Under the pieces are notes generated by a model. The model did no database searches and was not told the origin of the DNA. It was given only the letters and a program-made list of their open reading frames with translations. A stretch of DNA of 64,000 bases, from assembly GCA_964533945.1 (NCBI GenBank), contig CAZHPA010000002.1:74063-138062 (forward strand), written 5' to 3'. Positions 8,279 through 16,073 of the stretch are shown here, piece after piece. Origin of the DNA: CAZHPA01 sp964533945 (GTDB lineage: Bacteria; Bacillota; Clostridia; Lachnospirales; WRBF01). Within the stretch, counting starts at the first letter, position 1. Each line of letters begins with the position of its first letter. Made by a program: the position numbers and the translations under genes.

Positions 8279-10246
8279 TTATTGATTAGGAAGCTTAACA
8301 ATAGCTTCAAACGGTTTTAAATCTTTTCCTTCAAAATTAACGTTACAAGCATTATGGTTAATTACAAACGAGATTGTTTTACCATTAACAACTTTTTTGC
8401 AAACTTCAACGCCGTTTTCGGTTATAGTTGTTTCAATTTGACTATCTTTAATAATTCTATCTGCAATTAACAGCATATTTTCGTCATCAAGCCCTGTTCC
8501 GATATAGTAAACTTTCCCATCCTCAAAGTTATTAACAGTTACAGCAGAAAATTCTGAAAAAAAGCTGTCATCATAATGCATTAAAGTTTTTGCGGTTGTT
8601 GTTTTAACAATGTCTCTAAAAACCGTTCCTGTTCCGCTTGTGCCGCCTTCTTTTGAATATTCTAAAGATGATTTTAAAAGCGCTTGCTGCCCTGTGTTAA
8701 GGGGTTCTGCTTCTTCAACATAGCCTCCTATAAAATCCGTTGAGTATAATGGCAGCTTTTGTCCTAAAACAAGATTGTTAAATTCGTCTTTAAGTGCGCT
8801 TCTAAAAGACATTAAAACTGTTTTGCCGCTTTTTGCAAATTGTTTTAATCTGTTAAAAACATCTTCTTTATAAATCGTCATAGCCGGAACAAGCACAACT
8901 TTGTATTTCGAAAAATCTTTATCTGCTGATATAACGTCGATTGAAACATTGCGCTTGTAAAAAGGCTTATATAGTCTGCATATTTCAGTTCCGTTATCAA
9001 ATGCGCCGCTTTGTCTTTGACCTCTAAAGCTTGCAAGGCTATCGTAATCATAAATTAACGCAACATCCGCCGAAACTTCACTTTCCATAATTTCGGGGTT
9101 TTCGTTCATATGTTTAAAAAAGTCTTTAACTTCATAAAATTTGCGTCTTTTTTCGTTGTCGCTGTCAATTACTCCATAACAAAATTGTTCTGCACCTTTT
9201 GTTGCTTGCCTGTATCTAAAATATATAAGCGATGAACAGCCATGCGCAACAGCTTGATACGACCACATTTTAGCTTCATTAGGGCGTGGCAAATATCCTA
9301 TTGCATCATGTCCTTGTGCGCCCATAATGGCTTCGGTTATCCAAAAGTTTTGGCGCTTTAAGCCACGCATACAATCAAGATAGCACGCTATTTTATATGG
9401 AGGAATAGGGTTTGCTTGTCCGCCCCAAACGGGGTAATTATTATATGCAACTACGTCCATATATTCGGCAACTTTTGAATAGTTAATGCTTTTTTCAAAA
9501 ACCCCTCCAGCAAAATCATGTAGAAGTATTTTGTCTTTTGGTAATATTTCTTTTAAAATGTCATATTGCATTTTGCCGTATTTTTCAACAGAAGCGCTTC
9601 TAAATCTTTCCCAATCTAATTTTAACGCCGGGTTGTGTGCCGCCACTGTTTTTTGGGGAATTGGTATTTCGTTGAAGTTGTTGTAAGTTTGTGACCAAAA
9701 TATAGTTCCCCAAATTTCATTAAGGTTTTGTATTGTTTCATATTTTGCTTCTAAAAACTTTCTAAATTCTGTTTTGCAGTTGTTACAATAACAAACGTCA
9801 CTGTCTTCATGCCCAAACTCATTGTCCATTTGCCAAGCTACAATTGCTACTTCATCTTTGTAATGATGCGCCAGCGCTTTTGTAATTTTTTTGGTTAGTT
9901 CTATATACTTGCTGCTGTTAAAGCAATATGTTCTTCTTCCGCCAAACGAACGCTTAGTTCCATCTTCAAATTCGGAAACGCATTCTGGATAATTTTTGTT
10001 AACCCAGGCAGGCATAGTTGCTGTTGGAGTGCCAAATATTATTTTAAGCCCTTTTTCTCTTGCCTTTTTAATTATATTGTCAAAAAAGCTAAAGTCATAA
10101 TTACCTTCCGTTTTCTCCATTAAGTGCCATGCAAACTCGCCTATTCTTATAACATTTGCGCCTAATTCAACAATGTTTTCCAAATCTGCTTCAATTAGAT
10201 TACTATCCCATTGTTCGGGGTAATAATCAACTCCCAAGTAATTCAT
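8279..10246 (-). CDS. Beta-galactosidase, glycoside hydrolase family 42
   Basis: GH42 enzymes hydrolyse terminal beta-galactosides from short oligosaccharides. The 655-residue length is normal for the family. The barrel runs from residue 1 to about 380. The acid/base is Glu143 in WQMDNEFG and the nucleophile is Glu305 in WITEAIMG. The family's zinc-site cysteines are visible (Cys108, 152, 154, 157). A trimerisation domain (about 390-600) and a small beta domain follow. There is no signal peptide, so the enzyme is cytoplasmic and would act on imported sugars. The ATG is preceded by GAGGTG. No sugar transporter or regulator is adjacent, so the gene looks isolated. A decayed copy of its 3' end lies just downstream. 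Confidence 0.95.
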   Translation of the reverse strand: MNYLGVDYYPEQWDSNLIEADLENIVELGANVIRIGEFAWHLMEKTEGNYDFSFFDNIIKKAREKGLKIIFGTPTATMPAWVNKNYPECVSEFEDGTKRSFGGRRTYCFNSSKYIELTKKITKALAHHYKDEVAIVAWQMDNEFGHEDSDVCYCNNCKTEFRKFLEAKYETIQNLNEIWGTIFWSQTYNNFNEIPIPQKTVAAHNPALKLDWERFRSASVEKYGKMQYDILKEILPKDKILLHDFAGGVFEKSINYSKVAEYMDVVAYNNYPVWGGQANPIPPYKIACYLDCMRGLKRQNFWITEAIMGAQGHDAIGYLPRPNEAKMWSYQAVAHGCSSLIYFRYRQATKGAEQFCYGVIDSDNEKRRKFYEVKDFFKHMNENPEIMESEVSADVALIYDYDSLASFRGQRQSGAFDNGTEICRLYKPFYKRNVSIDVISADKDFSKYKVVLVPAMTIYKEDVFNRLKQFAKSGKTVLMSFRSALKDEFNNLVLGQKLPLYSTDFIGGYVEEAEPLNTGQQALLKSSLEYSKEGGTSGTGTVFRDIVKTTTAKTLMHYDDSFFSEFSAVTVNNFEDGKVYYIGTGLDDENMLLIADRIIKDSQIETTITENGVEVCKKVVNGKTISFVINHNACNVNFEGKDLKPFEAIVKLPNQ

Positions 10247-10365
10247 AAGTACACCTCATTATAATTTTATATTGATTTAACTAATTTTACTGCTATGAAA
10301 AATTTTCCTTTAAATTTTTTATCATCTATATTATACCGCTATATAACGAAATTGTACATCTATTA

Positions 10366-10394
10366 TTGTAACACTACTGTTTGGATGTTATAAT
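10366..10394 (+). promoter_or_regulatory. Sigma-A promoter of the gene at 10433
   Basis: TTGTAA, a 17-base spacer and TATAAT, about 38 bases before the start codon, with GGGGG as ribosome-binding site downstream. Confidence 0.7.
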
Positions 10395-10432
10395 TATGTA
10401 GTATAAAAATATTTCAAAGGGGGTTTTATAAC

Positions 10433-12178
10433 ATGAAGCGAATTAAACCGTTGTTTGCTTTTAGCTTAATGCTGGCAATGTTAAAAACAGTAACTGCATT
10501 TGCTGCTAATAGTGGCATAATAGTAGAAGTAGATAAAAAGCAAGTAACATTTAGTGACCAGCAACCTATTATTAAAGATTCGAGAACTTTAATTCCAATA
10601 AGAGGCGTATTTGAACAATTAGGCTATAACATAGACTGGAATGTTACAACAAAAACAGCAACACTTTCAAACAATATTAATACCGTTGTTATTACACAAG
10701 ACGAATCTACATTTAAAGCTAACAATGCAACTTTTAATTTGGAAGTTCCAGCGCAAATAATTAACGATAGAATAATGTTGCCTTTTAGAGCAATACTTGA
10801 AAGCATAGGATACAGTGTTGCTTGGGACGAAGAAAAAAATACAATTATCGTTACTTCTAAACCACGTACCGAAAATGTAATAGAAAACACAACAGAAGAA
10901 GCAACAGAAGAAATAACAGAAAAAATTTCTGAAACATATGAAGAATACCCTAAAATTCCCGATATTGGAATATATGCCAGCCCTAATATTAAATTTAACA
11001 AAAAAACAAATGAAACTGATGGCATAACATATTGGTATAAAAATATAAGCGATGCAACTACTTCGCTTTACGTTAGCGAATTAATTAAATTAGGATATAT
11101 CAAAGATACTATTAGTTCAAAACCGCAATACTATGTTTATACAAAAGACGATTTAAACATTATTATAGACACAGCAAGCTATAAAAACGAAAGCTATACT
11201 TTAATTGCAATTAAAAAAATAGATAACACTTTAGAAAAGTACTACAAGCAATTTCCGTCGATTCCTAGTATTAACGCTAAGTATCACAGCTTTATTACAA
11301 CAACAGATGGGCTTGGGTATACTTATCGTTATTTAAGTCTTGGAAGCTCTGTAATTAAAGAATATACAAAAACTTTAGAAAACCTCGGGTTTTCAGTTAC
11401 TAACAATTCAACGTACTATACGTGCAGAAAAGATAATATAACTATTACCATTAACTCTGATTCTGTTACGATTAAAAGTACAACAAAAAAAGATGAAACA
11501 ACAAAATATTATAAAGAATTTAAAACTGTGCCTCAATTTGAAGGCGATATTATAAAAACCGAAAAGCTAAGTGGTTCGCTTAGGTATAGATATTACTATG
11601 AATTTTTTGAAAGTTCGGAAATTGAAAAATACGCAAAAGATTTGCAAAAGCTTGGCTTTAATATTGAGGAAAAGGAAAGTTCCGGTTATTTTTGCATACT
11701 TAGAAAAAATGATATAAAAGTTACTATTCTTACTAACTGCATTGACGTTGAAAGAATATCGAAAGATAGCGAAGAATATTTTAAAGACTTTCCGCTTATT
11801 CCTGATTTTATTTATGCTTTAAAAAATTATTACAAGCTTGAAGGCTCTCAATATGTTCCTGATGACTTTATTTTTGTTGTTATGATTGACCCAACAAACC
11901 CTAATAAAGAAAATCCAATATTTGTGACAGATAGGCAAAACGGATTAATGCTCTATAGATTTTACTATCACAAAAGCAACGAAAGCCCAACTAACACTAG
12001 TGTATTAGATATATACGAAGACAGGCTAATAGAAGATGACTTTATTAAAACTGATAGCACTGATAAATACAGAGTTTTTGAAAAGGATAATATTAAAATT
12101 AAAATTGAACGCTTTGAAACAATGGTTTATGGAGAGAGAAAATATCTTTATGTAATAAGCACTAACCAAAGCTATTAG
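10433..12178 (+). CDS. Secreted protein with copper amine oxidase N-terminal domain and four novel-looking repeats
   Basis: A 581-residue protein. A signal peptide ends near residue 25 (TAFAA). Residues about 28-145 match the copper amine oxidase N-terminal-like domain common in Clostridia surface proteins (SRTLIPIRGVFEQLGYNIDWN, then DRIMLPFRAILESIGYSVAWDEE); this domain is a wall-associated module and does not imply oxidase activity. A Thr/Glu linker (about 146-162) follows. The rest holds four related segments of about 85-100 residues, each opening with 'YYKxFPxIPxI' and containing 'Yxxx...LGFxI...Y.c.kdni.I.I'. I do not recognise this repeat. The gene has its own promoter and terminator. 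Confidence 0.8.
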   Translation: MKRIKPLFAFSLMLAMLKTVTAFAANSGIIVEVDKKQVTFSDQQPIIKDSRTLIPIRGVFEQLGYNIDWNVTTKTATLSNNINTVVITQDESTFKANNATFNLEVPAQIINDRIMLPFRAILESIGYSVAWDEEKNTIIVTSKPRTENVIENTTEEATEEITEKISETYEEYPKIPDIGIYASPNIKFNKKTNETDGITYWYKNISDATTSLYVSELIKLGYIKDTISSKPQYYVYTKDDLNIIIDTASYKNESYTLIAIKKIDNTLEKYYKQFPSIPSINAKYHSFITTTDGLGYTYRYLSLGSSVIKEYTKTLENLGFSVTNNSTYYTCRKDNITITINSDSVTIKSTTKKDETTKYYKEFKTVPQFEGDIIKTEKLSGSLRYRYYYEFFESSEIEKYAKDLQKLGFNIEEKESSGYFCILRKNDIKVTILTNCIDVERISKDSEEYFKDFPLIPDFIYALKNYYKLEGSQYVPDDFIFVVMIDPTNPNKENPIFVTDRQNGLMLYRFYYHKSNESPTNTSVLDIYEDRLIEDDFIKTDSTDKYRVFEKDNIKIKIERFETMVYGERKYLYVISTNQSY

Positions 12179-12189
12179 AAATATAAAAT

Positions 12190-12227
12190 AAAAAAGGTAT
12201 TCGGGCATGTTCTGAATGCCTTTTTTG
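12190..12227 (+). terminator. Rho-independent terminator
   Basis: AAAAAAGGTATTC pairs with GAATGCCTTTTTT (one G-U pair) around an 11-base loop and ends in a T run. It closes the gene at 10433. Confidence 0.88.
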
Positions 12228-12242
12228 TATTTCCGATTCGTT

Positions 12243-12283
12243 AATTCCTTTTATAGCACATAACATCTATCTTTTGAAAGTAT
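12243..12283 (+). repeat. 41-bp direct repeat upstream of dpaA, copy 1
   Basis: It shares a 24-base identical start (from aattccttttatagc) and a ctttt-gaaagtat end with copy 2, with a few differences between. The copies are 78 bp apart. Confidence 0.85.
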
Positions 12284-12320
12284 AAAATTTTTGAGTGATT
12301 TTTTGCATATTTATCCCACC

Positions 12321-12361
12321 AATTCCTTTTATAGCACATAACATTCACCTTTTGAAAGTAT
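12321..12361 (+). repeat. 41-bp direct repeat upstream of dpaA, copy 2
   Basis: Second copy, ending 66 bases before the dpaA start codon. It could overlap or flank the dpaA promoter. I do not call a sigma-E or sigma-K promoter here because the matches are incomplete. Confidence 0.85.
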
Positions 12362-12427
12362 GTACATATTATGAAATTAAAGAAGGCTTAAAGAAAAAAG
12401 AAACCTTAAAGGCTGGAGGGATTAAGT

Positions 12428-13285
12428 TTGGAAGCTAAAAAATTTGCTATAATAGGCGGAGATAAAAGAAATATTTATTTAACTAAGGAATTAAAAGCCG
12501 ATGGGCATTTTGTTAAAACATATGGCTTTTCAAAATATGAAGATAAAGATATTGATAAATCGAGCAGTTTACAAGAAGTTGTTGATGGAGTTGACCTTTG
12601 TATTGGCGGAACGCCAATAACAACAGATGGAAAATGTTTTAATGCCCCTTATGCAGACTCTGCAATATATATTGAAGATGTGTTTAAAGCAATTGGGGAA
12701 AATCAAGTCTTTTTGGCAGGATATATTAAAAAAGAAGTATTAGAAACAGCAGCAAAATATAGTAAGCTTAAAATTTACGACATTTTAAAAATAGAAGAAC
12801 TTTCAATTCTAAATGCAATACCAACTGCAGAAGGCGCTGTTCAAATCGCTATTGAAAAAACAGATATAACACTTCACGATAGCAACATAATGATAATCGG
12901 CTATGGAAGAATAGGAAAAATACTTTCAAATATGCTTAGAGCTATGGGCGCAAAAGTAGTTGTAGTTGTTAATAGCTGTGATAAAAAAGCTTTAGCCAAA
13001 AGCTACGGGCTTGATGCAATTCATGTTGAAAACATAGCAGACAAGTTATGCGAAACAGATATTATTTTTAATACCGTTCCTAAAATTATTTTAGATGAAA
13101 CAAATATGGGGCTTATAAATAAGCAATGTCTTGTAATAGACTTAGCTTCTCCGCCTTTTGGCGTTGATTTTGAAGCAAGTAAAAAGTTTGGATTAAATGT
13201 TATATATACAGGCTCGCTTCCGGGCGTTGTTGCCCCAAGAACTGTTGCCGCCTATATTAAAGAAGCAATTTATAATATTTTATAA
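12428..13285 (+). CDS. dpaA: Dipicolinate synthase subunit A
   Basis: With DpaB this makes dipicolinic acid from 4-hydroxy-tetrahydrodipicolinate in the mother cell; the product fills the spore core as its calcium chelate. The 285-residue protein has the DpaA N-domain (IIGGDKRNIYLTKEL at the start) and an NAD(P)-binding Rossmann segment near residue 156 (IIGYGRIGKILSNMLRAMG). The C-terminus ends in SLPGVVAPRTVAAYI, typical of the family. The start is TTG, placed correctly behind GGAGGG. dpaB follows after 12 bases, so the pair forms an operon. In Bacillus these genes are driven by sigma-K; the promoter here is not clear. Confidence 0.95.
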   Translation: MEAKKFAIIGGDKRNIYLTKELKADGHFVKTYGFSKYEDKDIDKSSSLQEVVDGVDLCIGGTPITTDGKCFNAPYADSAIYIEDVFKAIGENQVFLAGYIKKEVLETAAKYSKLKIYDILKIEELSILNAIPTAEGAVQIAIEKTDITLHDSNIMIIGYGRIGKILSNMLRAMGAKVVVVVNSCDKKALAKSYGLDAIHVENIADKLCETDIIFNTVPKIILDETNMGLINKQCLVIDLASPPFGVDFEASKKFGLNVIYTGSLPGVVAPRTVAAYIKEAIYNIL

Positions 13286-13297
13286 GGAGGGAAAACC

Positions 13298-13882
13298 GTG
13301 AAGCTCGAAAATGTTAAAATAGGCTTTTGCATGACCGGCTCTTTTTGCACATTTGAAAAAGTTTTTAAGGAAATAGAAGTTTTGGTTGCAGAAGGTGCTA
13401 ACGTTGTTCCTATTATTTCACAAATTGTTGACACTTGCGACAATAGATTTTTTTCAGCAGAACAAACTAAAGGCTTACTGAAGAAAATTACAGGAAATGA
13501 AGTTATAAGTTCTGTATATGCAGCAGAACCTATAGGCCCTAAAAAACTATTAGACATAGTAGTTGTTGCGCCCTGCACAGGAAACACTTTGGCAAAACTT
13601 GCAAACGGCATAACAGATACTGCTGTAACTATGGCTGTTAAAGCACATTTAAGAAATAATCGCCCTGTTGTTTTAGGAGTTTCAACTAATGATGGATTAG
13701 GAGCAGCAGCGAAAAACATTGGAGAATTACTAAATGCTAAAAACTATTATTTTATTCCGTTTTGTCAAGATGACCCAATAAATAAAGAAAAATCTCTTGT
13801 GTTTAAAGAAGAATTTATTATTGAAACAGTTTGTGAAGCCCTTTTGGGAAAGCAACTTCAGCCAATATTAAAAAGTTCTTAA
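13298..13882 (+). CDS. dpaB: Dipicolinate synthase subunit B
   Basis: The 194-residue flavoprotein-family partner of DpaA (older name SpoVFB). The N-terminus (IGFCMTGSFCTFEKVF) and the central VVVAPCTGNTLAKLANGITDT match the flavoprotein fold seen in PPC decarboxylase relatives. The start is GTG behind AAGGAGG, 12 bases after dpaA. With dpaA it shows that the organism forms endospores. The TAA stop is followed at once, in frame, by a degenerate second copy of the gene's own tail (see the repeat at 13883). Confidence 0.95.
   Translation: MKLENVKIGFCMTGSFCTFEKVFKEIEVLVAEGANVVPIISQIVDTCDNRFFSAEQTKGLLKKITGNEVISSVYAAEPIGPKKLLDIVVVAPCTGNTLAKLANGITDTAVTMAVKAHLRNNRPVVLGVSTNDGLGAAAKNIGELLNAKNYYFIPFCQDDPINKEKSLVFKEEFIIETVCEALLGKQLQPILKSS
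13796..13843 (+). repeat. dpaB tail, parent copy of a tandem duplication
   Basis: 48 bases inside dpaB encoding LVFKEEFIIETVCEAL; partner of 13883-13930 at an 87-bp period. Confidence 0.85.
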
Positions 13883-13930
13883 CTTGTATTTGAAGAACAA
13901 TTTATTATTGAAACAATTTGCAAAGCTCTT
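13883..13930 (+). pseudogene. Degenerate in-frame copy of the dpaB 3' end
   Basis: Starts with the base after the dpaB stop codon and matches 13796-13843 at 41 of 48 positions by hand alignment. In the dpaB frame it reads LVFEEQFIIETICKAL and stays open to a TGA at about 13976, inside the antisense of tRNA-Thr. It has no start codon or ribosome-binding site, so it would be translated only by stop-codon readthrough. I read it as a duplication relic. Confidence 0.8.
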
Positions 13931-13959
13931 CCAGAAAGCAGTTTTAACCTATACCAAAA

Positions 13960-14032
13960 AGCTCTTGAGCGGATTTGAACCGCCGACCTTTACCTTACCA
14001 AGGTAACGCTCTACCTACTGAGCTACAAGAGC
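13960..14032 (-). tRNA. tRNA-Thr (anticodon GGT)
   Basis: The 73-base minus-strand sequence folds into a full cloverleaf: acceptor GCTCTTG/CAAGAGC, D-arm GCTC-AGTAGGTA-GAGC, anticodon stem TTACC/GGTAA with loop TTGGTAA, and T-arm GGCGG/CCGCT with loop TTCAAAT. CCA is not encoded. It lies nine bases after the sigH stop codon with no terminator between, so it is probably transcribed from the sigH operon or a promoter inside sigH. Confidence 0.95.
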
Positions 14033-14041
14033 TTAAATCGA

Positions 14042-14698
14042 CTACATTTTAACATGGCTTTTTTCTGTTGTCAAGTTTTTGTTTATGTTTTTATTAACTA
14101 ATATTTTTAAAACTTTGCGGCGCACTCTTTGAAGTGCGTTGTCAATAGATTTTTCATCTTTTCTAATTCGTTTTGCAATTTCAGCATAACTTATGCCTTG
14201 CAAATACAATAAAAGTACACGCCGTTCAAGTTCGCTTAAAGATTTGCCTATATAGGATTCAATATAGCTTTTTTCTTCGCGGTTAATAAAGAGTTCTTCA
14301 GGGTTTGTAATTTTTCTTTCAGCTAAAACGTCCAAAAATGTATTACCAACTTCATCATCAAAAAAAGGTTTATTTAGCGAAACATAAGAATTAAGGGGTA
14401 TGTGTTTTTGGCGTGTTGCGGCTTTTATAGCAGTTATAATTTGACGTGTTATACAAAGTTCGGCGAAAACGCCAAACGAAACAAGCTTATCGGGCTTATA
14501 GTCACGAATGGCTTTAAACAGCCCAATCATGCCCTCTTGAACAATGTCTTCTTTGTCTGCTCCAATAATGAAATATGGACGTGCTTTTACTTTAACTAAA
14601 TCTTTATATTTGTTAATTATGTAGTCTTGTGCAAGTTTATCATTTGAATTAATTAGTTTTAAAACATCTTCATCGGATAGAGTTAAATATTTGCACAT
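14042..14698 (-). CDS. sigH: RNA polymerase sporulation sigma factor SigH
   Basis: A 218-residue sigma-70 family protein. Region 2 includes KYKDLVKVKARPYF and DKEDIVQEGMIGLFKAI (about residues 32-68), very close to sigma-H of Bacillus and Clostridium. Region 4 has the helix-turn-helix GISYAEIAKRIRKDEKSI (about 168-186). SigH drives early sporulation genes. A GTG three codons further upstream is possible, but the ATG at 14698 has GGGGTGA at better spacing, so I choose it. It is the last protein gene of the ispF-cysE-cysS-mrnC-rlmB-yacP-sigH cluster, an order well known in Clostridia and Bacilli. Confidence 0.95.
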   Translation of the reverse strand: MCKYLTLSDEDVLKLINSNDKLAQDYIINKYKDLVKVKARPYFIIGADKEDIVQEGMIGLFKAIRDYKPDKLVSFGVFAELCITRQIITAIKAATRQKHIPLNSYVSLNKPFFDDEVGNTFLDVLAERKITNPEELFINREEKSYIESYIGKSLSELERRVLLLYLQGISYAEIAKRIRKDEKSIDNALQRVRRKVLKILVNKNINKNLTTEKSHVKM

Positions 14699-14721
14699 AA
14701 AAGTCACCCCATTTTTTTATT

Positions 14722-15246
14722 TCAAATTTTGCCTGTTCTCATACGCTCAAGCAGTTCGGCTGTTTTTTTATCAACATTATTAATTAGGAGATTGTTTTTG
14801 CATGGCTTGTTTTCTATGTATTTCTCCCTTAGCTGCTTTTTAGTAGCATCAACACGAATTGCAAGCTCCCTTGCTGAAATTCTATATGCCCCTTTGCTTA
14901 AAATTATAAGTTGTTCCAAACAATCAGATGTTGCAACTTCAACAATATTAGTTTTTGCAAGATTAAAAGACGCACGCTCAATGTAATTGTCCGCCGTTTC
15001 AGCCTCTTTTGTATATACAATTTTTAATTTGCCATAGCTTTCAACTTTGCCTATGCTGCCTTTAACTTTATGTGCATCAAAAACAACAACAACTTCTAAA
15101 CCCGTTGAACCTTGATAATCGGATAGTATTTGCAAGAATTTAACTCTTGCATCTTCCAAATTGTCTTCGGCAATAGCTTTTAGCTTGTCCCATGCGAATA
15201 TTATGTTGTATCCATCAACAAGCAAATATTCCTTCCGTCTACCCAA
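14722..15246 (-). CDS. yacP: NYN-domain ribonuclease YacP/Rae1
   Basis: A 174-residue NYN (PIN-like) domain protein. Conserved acidic residues are visible in LLVDGYNIIFAW (start), TADNYIE (middle) and VATSD (about residue 107), which would form the metal site. The Bacillus homologue Rae1 is a ribosome-associated endoribonuclease that cuts mRNA in a translation-dependent way. The start is TTG, with GGTGATT five bases upstream. It lies between rlmB and sigH, its usual place. Confidence 0.93.
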   Translation of the reverse strand: MGRRKEYLLVDGYNIIFAWDKLKAIAEDNLEDARVKFLQILSDYQGSTGLEVVVVFDAHKVKGSIGKVESYGKLKIVYTKEAETADNYIERASFNLAKTNIVEVATSDCLEQLIILSKGAYRISARELAIRVDATKKQLREKYIENKPCKNNLLINNVDKKTAELLERMRTGKI

Positions 15247-15297
15247 AGCTAATCACCATATTTCTCTAAACAAAGCTTTTTTTATTTTATTTTTATA

Positions 15298-16020
15298 CTA
15301 AGATTTATTTTTAGTTATTTGGTACATTAAAATTCCGGCAGCAACAGAAACATTAAGCGAAGATATTTTGCCAAACATAGGAATGCTCACTATAAAATCG
15401 CTTTTTTCTTTAACAAGTCTTGAAACTCCAAAGCCTTCGTTACCAAGCACTAATGCCAATGCGCAATTAAGGCTTGCACTATAAACGGCTTCGCCAGAAG
15501 CATCTGCACAGGCAATCCATAAGCCTTGTTTTTTTAAATAGTCGATTGTAGTTGAAATATTTGTTACTTTTGCAACCAAAACGTGTTCGGTTGCGCCGGC
15601 AGATGTTTTAATAACGGTTTCTGTTAAAGAAGCCGAACGCCTTTTAGAAATTATAATTCCATGAACCGAAAAGGCTTCCGCCGTTCTAATTATTGCGCCT
15701 AAATTGTGGGGGTCCATTATTTCGTCTAATATTAAAATAAATGGTTGCTCCCCTTTTTCTTTTGCACTTTGCAAAATATCTTCAACTTCAACGTACTTAG
15801 AAGCAGGGCAAATAGCAATTACTCCTTGATGATTTAGTCCTTCGGCTAAAAGCTCTAACTTTTGTTTTGCCGTTTTTTGAACAACGATTCCTTGCTCTTT
15901 TGCTTTTGCAACTATAACTTTAAGTGTTCCTTCTATTTCATCTGTTTTAATTAACAGCTTGTCTATTTCTTTGTTGTTATTTAAAGCTTCTAAAACGGCT
16001 TTTCGTCCGATTATATACAT
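15298..16020 (-). CDS. rlmB: 23S rRNA (guanosine-2'-O-)-methyltransferase RlmB
   Basis: A 240-residue SpoU (TrmH-type) methyltransferase that methylates the 2'-hydroxyl of a guanosine in 23S rRNA domain V using S-adenosylmethionine. It has an N-terminal substrate-binding domain (MYIIGRKAVLEALNN) and the three SpoU motifs: DPHNLGAIIRTAEAF (about residue 103), LVLGNEGFGV (about 190) and SLNVSVAAGI (about 219). The last two form the trefoil knot. The gene sits 40 bases after mrnC and 51 before yacP in the same operon. Confidence 0.95.
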   Translation of the reverse strand: MYIIGRKAVLEALNNNKEIDKLLIKTDEIEGTLKVIVAKAKEQGIVVQKTAKQKLELLAEGLNHQGVIAICPASKYVEVEDILQSAKEKGEQPFILILDEIMDPHNLGAIIRTAEAFSVHGIIISKRRSASLTETVIKTSAGATEHVLVAKVTNISTTIDYLKKQGLWIACADASGEAVYSASLNCALALVLGNEGFGVSRLVKEKSDFIVSIPMFGKISSLNVSVAAGILMYQITKNKS

Positions 16021-16031
16021 AAATTTTCCCT

Positions 16032-16073
16032 TTCAATTTAAGGTCAAGTTTAGTTCAAATTTAATTCAAGTTT
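16032..16073 (-). repeat. 11-bp tandem repeats across the mrnC stop codon
   Basis: On the plus strand a partial unit (ttcaattta) is followed by aggtcaagttt, agttcaaattt and aattcaagttt. They cover the last codons and stop of mrnC and the gap before rlmB. Confidence 0.7.

Noticed and set aside
12340..12400. Sigma-K or sigma-E promoter before dpaA (CATATTATG)
   Set aside because: Only a partial -10 match and no convincing -35 at the right distance.
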